Source: Planctomycetaceae bacterium
Lineage (GTDB): Bacteria > Planctomycetota > Planctomycetia > Pirellulales > Thermoguttaceae
DNA: 5,883 nucleotides
Direction: 5' to 3'
Assembly (NCBI GenBank): GCA_031267635.1
Contig: JAIRYX010000468.1
Coordinates: 1 to 5,883, forward strand
The position numbers and the translations under genes were made by a program. The notes under the pieces were generated by a model, which was not told where the DNA came from, did not search any database, and saw nothing but the letters and a program-made list of their open reading frames with translations. Below, piece after piece: positions 1-5,883 of the stretch (position 1 is the stretch's first letter; every line of letters starts with the position of its first letter).

Positions 1-722
1 GTTTGATGAAATTTGTCTTTTCCTTTTAACAACTGAATTGCTTGCAACCGGTTTTTTAAGTAATGAATATCATTGTCAAGAAATCCTTTTTTCTGAATAA
101 AATAAATAAACATCAATCGGTTCAACATCAATGATGCGTACCATTCGTGATCGGCGTTATCGTTAATTCCGGCAATAAAATTTTTGAATATTTCATGTTC
201 CGACTTAAAACGTTCGTAAAACTTTTTCGTTACTTTTTCATTATTTGTTTGGAAATTTTCAATCAGACGTTTTTTAACGTCAATAATTGTAATATTGTCT
301 TCTTCGTCCAATTCAAAGAGAACATGCGCAAACCGTTGATAAAGTAAATCAATACTTTGATTGCGGCGCCATCTTGTTTCAGTAACTATAATAGGTTTCT
401 GCGGCTGTTTGACGGCAAGTTGCCAAAGTTGTTCGGACTTCTTTTGGTCAACGAAAATAATCAGATGTTCCTGAAAATATTTTGTAACTTTATTGTCAAT
501 AACCCGCCGCATGGCGTAATCGGGAATGGCACCGTTTGAAAACGGTGAACAGACAAGTATCTTAAAATTGCTTTTTTCCGCAACCGCTTCAATGTTAAAC
601 GTAACATTGTCAACGGCAATCGAAAGCGAAGTATGATCGTTATTCCACCCCATCTCATTAAAAAGTTGCGGGAAATCGAATGATTGAATGTAACTTGTAA
701 ATTCTGTTTTTGAAATACTCAT
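1..722 (-). CDS. Large Eco57I-like DNA methyltransferase / restriction-modification protein, N-terminal part only (runs off left edge)
   Basis: I translated this frame by hand: 240 complete codons from an ATG at 722-720 to the window edge, with no stop. An in-frame TAA lies three codons upstream of the ATG and the next Met is at residue 24, inside a conserved-looking Met-Gly-Trp segment, so 722 is the natural start. Residues about 45-95 contain an Ile-Pro-Asp element followed by a Glu-His-Leu-Ile-Ile-Phe strand. Residues 164-225 carry the clearest signature: KKFYERFKSEH, then WYASLMLNRLMFIYFIQKKG (194-213) and FLDND. From memory, this block marks the N-terminal region of roughly 1000-1300-residue Eco57I-type adenine methylases, found alone as type IIG-like enzymes or beside SNF2 helicases. 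The SAM-binding and NPPY catalytic motifs would lie beyond the left edge, so methylase activity is inferred. It follows the helicase gene on the same strand after 77 bases. The ATG has only a GGAT about nine bases upstream, a poor ribosome-binding site. Confidence 0.8.
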   Translation of the reverse strand, partial: MSISKTEFTSYIQSFDFPQLFNEMGWNNDHTSLSIAVDNVTFNIEAVAEKSNFKILVCSPFSNGAIPDYAMRRVIDNKVTKYFQEHLIIFVDQKKSEQLWQLAVKQPQKPIIVTETRWRRNQSIDLLYQRFAHVLFELDEEDNITIIDVKKRLIENFQTNNEKVTKKFYERFKSEHEIFKNFIAGINDNADHEWYASLMLNRLMFIYFIQKKGFLDNDIHYLKNRLQAIQLLKGKDKFHQ

Positions 723-799
723 CGTTTGTTATCCAAAAAATAGGGATTGTTTAATGTAATTTATGGTGCGCTAAGCATCATATTCCTAACAAGGCGGTT
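723..799 (-). other. Short spacer between helicase and methylase genes
   Basis: This 77-base gap separates the helicase stop codon (TAG, 802-800) from the methylase ATG (722). It holds no strong hairpin with a T-run that would end transcription, and no convincing promoter. The genes are therefore probably co-transcribed, but the gap is wider than a translationally coupled junction would have. The part nearest the methylase is AT-rich and lacks a clear Shine-Dalgarno sequence. Confidence 0.5.
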
Positions 800-3700
800 C
801 TATGATGTTACGATTCCCATGGAGCAAATAATTTGCGGTTCGGTGTTTTGATTTTCATTTTCGTTTTTGATCACAAGCCTTTCGTCATTGTGTAACAACA
901 GAACCAGTTCGGCTAATTGTCCGTCGGAAACTCCCGCTTTGATTTGCCGTACCAGCGATTCTTTGGCGGATTCCCGTAACCGGTAACGGAGAATATCATC
1001 AACCGCTTTTTTGAGTGATTCCGTAACGAGAAGCGGTCTGTTGATATTTTCGTTGCAATATCTTTCAAGTCTTGTGTAAACGCGGTATTTGATACCGGAA
1101 CGTTTTCCAATTGAAGACCCGCGATTGTTTTCTTCTGCACGAATGACATCAATTGCTTTCCCCAATAATTCATGGTGGTTGTCGAGTTTTTTCATTGCTC
1201 GCGTTTCAGGCGTACATGCCGCCGCACGCAAAATTTCCACAGGAGATTGCGTAACTCTATTTTCATCCTTATCTATCCAAGTGAGAATATTATCGTCATT
1301 GGCAGTTTTAGTATAAACGATCACTCCGTCTTTTGAAGCCGATTCGATATTTTGTTTCGCCGAATAAATGACATTCGGTAATTCAGGAATAGTCTCTTTC
1401 AATTCCGGTTGCGATTTCACCGCCTCCTCCCAGATTTTTAACGCCTGCGAACCAAGATCAACTTCAGAATCGTCATCGTCCCAATCAAATAACCCTGACT
1501 TTTCGTTATACAAATCTTTGATATTGACCGGATCGCCGTCAAAGAACGTTTCATCACTTCCAAGAACATCGGCATTTTCCTTAATCCGTTGTTTCAATCT
1601 GCCGCGTAAATTGATAATTTTCTCAATTCCGTCCTCCGGCAAAAACGAGTAACAAAAAATTTCGCTCGCCCGCTGCCCAATCCGATCAACACGCCCAACC
1701 CTCTGAATCAAACGAATAATCGCCCAAGGCAAATCATAATTGACAATAATATGAGCGTCTTGTAAGTTTTGCCCTTCGCTCAAAACATCGGTCGAAATCA
1801 ATATTCGTAACTCCTGATTCTCATCAATCGGTTGATGTTGTAACATATTCGCATTGCTCTGCGGACTAAAACGAACCGCTTTTTGCGTCGGGTTTTCGTC
1901 GCCGCCGACAACGCTCTCAATATTTGTTACGCTGCGCCGTTTTAATTGTTCCGTGAGATAAAACGCCGTGTCAGCAAATTGCGTAAATACAATCACTTTG
2001 TCGTCAAGATGTTTTTGTGTCAATAAATCATAAAGCGCGTTGAGTTGTCGATCTTGATCAGGATTCCATGTTTTCGCGGCTTGTAAAAGGTTGAGGATAT
2101 TTTCACTATCCTCTTCGAGATGTTGACAAAGCGTTTCAGTAAAAAATTCACTGCGTATCCAATTGAAACGATCTCTGTGAGCATTATCGGAAAAGAGTTG
2201 GTAAATTTTTTCCGCTTTTTCAACGTATTGATTTTTTTGCGTTAAAATATCGAGACGATTTGTTGTATCGTCATCATCAATATCGTCATCTTCCAAAAAA
2301 CCGTCAAGATTTTGTTCAATATTTTTTCCTATCGGTAACGGTAAATGATTTTGTACGGCGTGAATAAAAATATAGTTGCGTAAAACATGTCTTGCCAGCG
2401 AAAGCAGAAACGAAAATCCGCTGCTTTCGAGTCTTTTGAATAACATTGTCCGGCAAAATCCCATTAAACGTTTGCCCGCACGATTCAAATTTTGTAACAA
2501 CGATTCTTCTTCGGGAGTCGGTTCAATCGCCGGATGATTGTTACGGTAAAGTTGCAGCCCGTATCTTGGCAGGTCGAGTCTATTTATCGTATCAACAACA
2601 TTGTCCGCATATAAAGCGGCGTATTGATCGTTTGGGTCATTGGGATCAAAAGGATATTCGGCTTTTTTGACAATCCGTTCAGGGAAATACGAACGTGTCC
2701 CATCAGTAAACGAAAGATATTGCCGTCCGTTTTTCGTGTCCGTTTGCGCATAATATTTTTTAATAAAATTTCTTGTCCGCCTCACAAGATAGAGTTGCAT
2801 GAGGTTTTGCCAATCGTCTGAAAAACCGCTTAATTCAAAGGCTCTCAAACTTCGCGGTAAAATTTCTGTGTGTTGCGCATTAAACTGAATATGTCCGCCA
2901 ATGGATTTAATATATTTTTCAGGGCTGATTCCTAAGTCATGATCGTCAGGAATAAACAAACGGAGTTGATTCGCAAGATCAGTATAGGATTTATTGTAAG
3001 GCGTTGCGGAAAGTAAAATCACTTTACTTTCGTTGCGTTCAATATAATCTTTAATGGCACGATAACGGCTTGAATTTTTGTTTCGCAAGTTATGACTTTC
3101 GTCAATAATAATTGTCCGATAACGATGTTCGTTTTTTAGATCGGCTTGAACACGGCTTTGAGAAATAATTTTTGCATGTAATTGATATTGAAAAACGTAA
3201 CTTTCCCACATTGCCGTTAGATTTTTGGGACAAATAATCAATGTTTCATGCGAAAAATCTTCTTCAAATAATTTTGCAATCGCCGTGCCGATAATCGTTT
3301 TTCCCAGACCGACAACATCGCCGATAAGAACTCCGCCGTGTTTATGAAGATGCCGTGCCGCAACTAAAACCGCCGTTTGTTGAAAATCAAGCAACTTTTT
3401 TTTGAACACTGCCGGAATCGTAAAATCGGCAATTCCCATGCGCGCTTCATAAGAAAGATGATACGCAATCTTGACAAAAATAAGATACGGCGAAATCATT
3501 TGATCTCTTGCCCACGATGTATCAATAATTCCGGCGAGTTCATTTGTAATATCGATACACTTACTGTCATTCCAGCATTGTTCAAACCATGTTGCCAATT
3601 TTTGTGCGGCATCTTGATCAAGGACATCAATATTTAACTCACCTTGTTTGACAAGACCAGCCAACGTGAGATTACTGCTTCCCAAAAAACCGACAACCGG

Positions 3701-4177
3701 AATTCGTACATCATTACTGTATGCCAAATAAAGTTTTGCGTGCAAAGGAAAACGTAAATGAAGTTTAACGCATAATTTTTGTTCCTTCATTTGGCGGCTC
3801 AACTGCCGAAGTGTTTTTTCGTCTTGATTTGTCGGAATACCGATTGTCAGTTGGTTACGAAATTCTTGGGCGAGTTGTTTTTTAAGCCGGTTTGCTTCGG
3901 CGTTATCGATAGGTTTTTCGTTATGTTGATAATAATATTTGTGCAAAATATCGGTCGGCTTCACGGACATACCGACAAGAAGCCGGCAAACACGATGAAT
4001 CTCCTTGTTATTTTCCGTAACAACTTCTCCGGGTAACTGTTCAATTGTATCAGCAAGTTCATTCCAGCCGCGCAAGTTGAAATAACCGACACAACAATCC
4101 GTCCGTTTGGAAAGTTCTAATGTTTCAGAAAGTCCCTTTATGAGGACATTTTCGATATTATCATAAATTTTCGGCAT
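800..4177 (-). CDS. PLD-like nuclease fused to SNF2-family DEAD/DEAH-box helicase (1125 aa, complete)
   Basis: This is a two-part DNA-processing enzyme. Residues about 1-200 form a phospholipase D-like nuclease domain with one HKD-type site: H146-x-K148, then G166-S-S-N169, followed by a Gly-Glu-Leu-Asn segment at 179-182. The Asp usual at H+7 is a Tyr, so the site is slightly atypical. Residues about 260-850 form a superfamily 2 SNF2-type motor: FQQ at 265-267, Walker A GDVVGLGKT (286-294), motif Ia near 312-324, DESH (359-362), SATPYN (390-395), motif IV near 727-740, ISTDVLSEGQNLQDA (794-808) and QRVGRVDRIGQ (825-835). About 400 residues separate motifs III and V, a large insertion with an acidic stretch at 629-637. 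Residues about 900-1125 are a C-terminal region I do not recognise. The ATG at 4177 is the only ATG/GTG start after an in-frame TGA at 4231-4229, and no Shine-Dalgarno precedes it. With the methylase gene downstream, a restriction or anti-phage role is likely, as DNA translocase plus nuclease. A drmD-like DISARM helicase is the main alternative. Confidence 0.93.
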   Translation of the reverse strand: MPKIYDNIENVLIKGLSETLELSKRTDCCVGYFNLRGWNELADTIEQLPGEVVTENNKEIHRVCRLLVGMSVKPTDILHKYYYQHNEKPIDNAEANRLKKQLAQEFRNQLTIGIPTNQDEKTLRQLSRQMKEQKLCVKLHLRFPLHAKLYLAYSNDVRIPVVGFLGSSNLTLAGLVKQGELNIDVLDQDAAQKLATWFEQCWNDSKCIDITNELAGIIDTSWARDQMISPYLIFVKIAYHLSYEARMGIADFTIPAVFKKKLLDFQQTAVLVAARHLHKHGGVLIGDVVGLGKTIIGTAIAKLFEEDFSHETLIICPKNLTAMWESYVFQYQLHAKIISQSRVQADLKNEHRYRTIIIDESHNLRNKNSSRYRAIKDYIERNESKVILLSATPYNKSYTDLANQLRLFIPDDHDLGISPEKYIKSIGGHIQFNAQHTEILPRSLRAFELSGFSDDWQNLMQLYLVRRTRNFIKKYYAQTDTKNGRQYLSFTDGTRSYFPERIVKKAEYPFDPNDPNDQYAALYADNVVDTINRLDLPRYGLQLYRNNHPAIEPTPEEESLLQNLNRAGKRLMGFCRTMLFKRLESSGFSFLLSLARHVLRNYIFIHAVQNHLPLPIGKNIEQNLDGFLEDDDIDDDDTTNRLDILTQKNQYVEKAEKIYQLFSDNAHRDRFNWIRSEFFTETLCQHLEEDSENILNLLQAAKTWNPDQDRQLNALYDLLTQKHLDDKVIVFTQFADTAFYLTEQLKRRSVTNIESVVGGDENPTQKAVRFSPQSNANMLQHQPIDENQELRILISTDVLSEGQNLQDAHIIVNYDLPWAIIRLIQRVGRVDRIGQRASEIFCYSFLPEDGIEKIINLRGRLKQRIKENADVLGSDETFFDGDPVNIKDLYNEKSGLFDWDDDDSEVDLGSQALKIWEEAVKSQPELKETIPELPNVIYSAKQNIESASKDGVIVYTKTANDDNILTWIDKDENRVTQSPVEILRAAACTPETRAMKKLDNHHELLGKAIDVIRAEENNRGSSIGKRSGIKYRVYTRLERYCNENINRPLLVTESLKKAVDDILRYRLRESAKESLVRQIKAGVSDGQLAELVLLLHNDERLVIKNENENQNTEPQIICSMGIVTS

Positions 4178-4201
4178 AAGAATAAAAAAACGAATAATGT
4201 T

Positions 4202-4219
4202 AAATTTTTCTGAAAATTT
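4202..4219. repeat. Perfect 7+7 inverted repeat in helicase 5' leader
   Basis: AAATTTT (4202-4208) and AAAATTT (4213-4219) are exact reverse complements separated by four bases. The repeat ends 24 bases upstream of the helicase ATG, downstream of the candidate promoter at 4252-4280. It could be a small operator or a weak mRNA hairpin near the ribosome-loading region. The arms contain only A and T, so chance is a real alternative. The repeat itself is certain; its function is not. Confidence 0.45.
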
Positions 4220-4251
4220 GGTAACTGTTCACGGACATTTTTTATTTTCCA

Positions 4252-4280
4252 ATAGTATGAATTTTTTTGATTAACGTCAT
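4252..4280 (-). promoter_or_regulatory. Candidate sigma70-like promoter for helicase/methylase genes
   Basis: On the minus strand, ATGACG (4280-4275) stands 17 bases before TACTAT (4257-4252). Each hexamer matches the sigma70 consensus at four of six positions and the spacing is ideal. Transcription would start near 4245, giving a leader of about 70 bases before the helicase ATG. A rival is an exact TATAAT at 4361-4356, just after the ATPase stop, but its -35 position (4384-4379) matches poorly. If the host is a Bacteroidota, its promoters follow a different consensus and both calls would fail. Confidence 0.25.
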
Positions 4281-4293
4281 GAATTTGAGTGAA

Positions 4294-4308
4294 AACGCTG
4301 TAGGCGTT
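4294..4308 (-). terminator. Weak hairpin, possible terminator of the ATPase gene
   Basis: AACGC (4294-4298) and GCGTT (4304-4308) form a 5-base-pair stem with a five-base loop. On the minus strand the stem is followed by two further T residues and then mixed bases, so the T-tract is short. It lies about 60 bases past the ATPase stop codon. The stem is short for an intrinsic terminator, so partial termination or no function is equally possible. Its right arm overlaps a second possible pairing of 4303-4307 with 4324-4328. Confidence 0.22.
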
Positions 4309-4368
4309 GACCGTGAATAATCGACGCCAACGAAATGATACTGAACCGGCGACCGATTATACTAAATT

Positions 4369-5883
4369 TTAACTCTCAATCCATACCGGTTCTTCTTCTA
4401 TTTTCCAGTTGGTTATTCCCCGTTCTTCCTTACCGAACACAACGCCGACTTTCACGATTTTTTTGTTTGAGGCAGTGTAAGGTATTGTATAACTTTTGTC
4501 GTTGATTTGTTGTAAGGCTTTTTCGACCGTAGAAGTTTCGGTAATCTTGAACTCGAAGATAAAAACCGTATCTTTCGTCGTAATAACGGCATCGGCACGA
4601 CTGGCGGTGAAATGGGGTTCTACTTCGATAAACTGTCCCATCAACCGGCACAAAACGAAAAATACTTTCTCAAAATGTTTTTCTTCTTTTGTATCAAGAT
4701 CGTAAGGAATACCCGCAAAAAACGCTTGCATACGAGTCATAAAACCGCCAACGTCATTGTCCCGCAGGTCACGCACAAAATTAGTAACACTAAACTCTCC
4801 CTGCATATTTTTCCCCGGCATATAAACAGGAAGTAATTCATTAAAAAAACCATATTTAACCTCTTCATTCGGAAAACACAGAATATATTCCTTAAATATG
4901 TCGTCATAATCTTTAATGGTGAGGTAACCGCTTTGATAAAGTAATGGCGTCGGATCACGGCTTTCGGCACGATAATCAACAATGGATTGCGCCGAAATTC
5001 TTACATCGGTTTCCAACCTTTTTATGTCAAAATCGATGTCTTTGAGCATTTTTACCAGAAATGTCGGCGTACCGGTTGCAAACCAGTAATTCCCGAAATC
5101 TTTAGCGTCGAAGGTATTCAACAAACTGAAAGGATTGTACATGCCTTCGCTTTTTTTGGCAAAGTGATAACCGTTATAATACCTTTTTAATTCGGCAAGC
5201 GTTGCTTCGTAAGTGTTGCCGAGTTCATCGGTCAAAGCCCGTATCTCCGGTTGGAAATAAGCGGTCAGTTCCGATTCCGAGATACCGCAAATACCGGCAT
5301 ACTGCTTCTTCATACTAATATCCAACAAATGATTCAAGTCGCTGAAAACACTGACTTTCGAAAATTTAGTCACGCCAGTAAGGAAAACAAATCGCAAGTT
5401 CGCGTCGGCACTCTTCAATATGCCGTAAAAACCTTTCAATCTGTCGCGAAAAAAATTATTGAGCACTTGATTATCCAGTGTGTTCACTAACGGTTTGTCG
5501 TATTCGTCCACAAGAACGACTACCTTGCGACCGGTTTGCTCTGCCGCACGATTAATCAATCCTAACAGTCGAGATGCCGGTGTTGTATCGGTTTCGTCTT
5601 TACCCCATTGTTTTTCCGCATTCTTTAAATTAGTGTCCAACGCTTTCTCAAGCGATGTAACATCCGTATAACCTTCCACATTTAAATCGATATAGATAAC
5701 CGGATATTTTATCCAATCTTTCTCCAGTTCCGCAATCGCTAAACCTTCGAAAAGTTCTTTTTTCCCAAGAAAATACGCTTTAAGCGTAGATAAAAAAAGA
5801 CTTTTTCCAAAACGGCGGGGACGACCAAGAAAATAAGGTTTCCCTCTGGTCGCTAAGCAGTAAACATATTCCGTTTTGTCCAC
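4369..5883 (-). CDS. AAA-ATPase-like protein with C-terminal PD-(D/E)XK nuclease domain (DUF1703 type), 5' end beyond window
   Basis: The visible 504 codons run from the right edge to a TAA at 4371-4369. The first codon, GTG, reads as the Val of a Val-Asp-Lys-Thr motif normally about 20 residues into this family, so the true start lies outside the window. Numbering from the edge, the N-terminal ATPase shows the P-loop variant RPRRFGKS (21-28), Walker B VVVLVDEYDKP (121-131) and a sensor-like FLTGVTKFS (167-175). Family blocks RYYNGYHF (234-241), YNPFSLLN (249-256) and YQSGYLTI (315-322) follow. The C-terminus has a nuclease signature: D431, then E444-F-K446, close to the family's usual end. 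These match Pfam AAA-ATPase_like and PDDEXK_9 as I know them. The ATPase and nuclease core residues are intact. The cellular role of the family is not established; it is widely multiplied in anaerobes. It precedes the helicase on the same strand, but the 191-base gap argues against tight coupling. Confidence 0.92.
   Translation of the reverse strand: MDKTEYVYCLATRGKPYFLGRPRRFGKSLFLSTLKAYFLGKKELFEGLAIAELEKDWIKYPVIYIDLNVEGYTDVTSLEKALDTNLKNAEKQWGKDETDTTPASRLLGLINRAAEQTGRKVVVLVDEYDKPLVNTLDNQVLNNFFRDRLKGFYGILKSADANLRFVFLTGVTKFSKVSVFSDLNHLLDISMKKQYAGICGISESELTAYFQPEIRALTDELGNTYEATLAELKRYYNGYHFAKKSEGMYNPFSLLNTFDAKDFGNYWFATGTPTFLVKMLKDIDFDIKRLETDVRISAQSIVDYRAESRDPTPLLYQSGYLTIKDYDDIFKEYILCFPNEEVKYGFFNELLPVYMPGKNMQGEFSVTNFVRDLRDNDVGGFMTRMQAFFAGIPYDLDTKEEKHFEKVFFVLCRLMGQFIEVEPHFTASRADAVITTKDTVFIFEFKITETSTVEKALQQINDKSYTIPYTASNKKIVKVGVVFGKEERGITNWKIEEEPVWIES

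Larger units (their letters stand above)
4178..4368. other. 191-base intergenic region upstream of the helicase gene
   Basis: This is the longest non-coding stretch in the window, between the ATPase stop codon (4371-4369) and the helicase ATG (4177). It is AT-rich near the helicase and more mixed near the ATPase. It contains two weak minus-strand promoter-like sequences, a small GC-containing hairpin at 4294-4308, and a perfect AT-rich inverted repeat at 4202-4219. A separated 7-base inverted pair, TTCACGG (4228-4234) with CCGTGAA (4311-4317), is about what chance would give in this length. No small gene is supported here. Confidence 0.7.

Noticed and set aside
147..539. Small plus-strand reading frames (66 and 60 codons) opposite the methylase start
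   Set aside because: They lie antisense to a minus-strand frame with a clear conserved protein signature, and their translations are low-complexity and unlike known proteins.
461..658. 65-codon minus-strand reading frame
   Set aside because: It overlaps the methylase gene in another frame on the same strand. The methylase frame has the recognisable family blocks.
783..800. CCTAAC-AAGGCGGTTC resembling one end of an integron attC site
   Set aside because: No matching GTTRRRY core with imperfect inverted arms was found at a suitable distance, and the sequence runs into the helicase gene. It is probably coincidence.
913..4036. Several reading frames of about 65-95 codons on both strands inside the helicase gene
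   Set aside because: All sit within the complete 1125-codon helicase gene, whose motifs are continuous, so they are shadows.
4228..4317. Separated inverted pair TTCACGG / CCGTGAA as transposon ends
   Set aside because: Only seven bases are shared, and one such pair is expected by chance in about 190 bases. There is no transposase or target duplication, and the enclosed segment is only about 76 bases.
4430..5671. Small reading frames on both strands inside the ATPase/nuclease gene
   Set aside because: They overlap an intact, motif-rich coding frame and show no domain features of their own.
5881..5883. GTG at the window edge as the start codon of the ATPase gene
   Set aside because: It encodes the Val of the family's Val-Asp-Lys-Thr motif, which is normally preceded by about 20 residues, so the gene is cut by the window edge.

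Overview
This is a gene-dense bacterial segment. Three large genes all lie on the minus strand, so transcription runs from right to left: a truncated AAA-ATPase/PD-(D/E)XK-nuclease gene at the right edge (5883 to 4369), a complete gene for a PLD-nuclease/SNF2-helicase fusion (4177 to 800), and the start of a large Eco57I-like DNA-methyltransferase-type protein running off the left edge (722 to 1). No tRNA, rRNA, CRISPR array, insertion sequence or credible plus-strand gene was seen.

The organism cannot be named from this window. The DNA is moderately AT-rich. The two complete start regions have no good Shine-Dalgarno sequence. The ATPase/nuclease family is strongly expanded in Bacteroidota, anaerobic Firmicutes, spirochaetes and some Planctomycetes/Verrucomicrobia-type lineages. 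A Bacteroidota-like or similar anaerobe fits, but this is inference. The standard bacterial code reads all three frames without interruption.

The functional core is the helicase/methylase pair. The helicase protein has an N-terminal HKD-type (phospholipase D-like) nuclease domain joined to a full SNF2-class superfamily 2 motor. The next gene begins 77 bases downstream with the N-terminal signature of very large N6-adenine methylase / restriction-modification proteins. Together these look like a restriction-type anti-phage module: modification and recognition in one protein, translocation and cleavage in the other. The order helicase then adenine methylase also resembles the start of class 1 DISARM (drmD, drmMI). 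The other DISARM genes would lie left of the window and cannot be seen, and a PLD domain fused to the helicase is not the textbook arrangement.

The ATPase/nuclease gene upstream belongs to a widespread family of unknown function. A 191-base gap separates it from the helicase. That gap holds weak promoter-like sequences, a short hairpin that may end the ATPase transcript, and a perfect 7+7 AT-rich inverted repeat just before the helicase start. The helicase/methylase pair is therefore probably a separate transcription unit, with the ATPase as a neighbour rather than a proven component.
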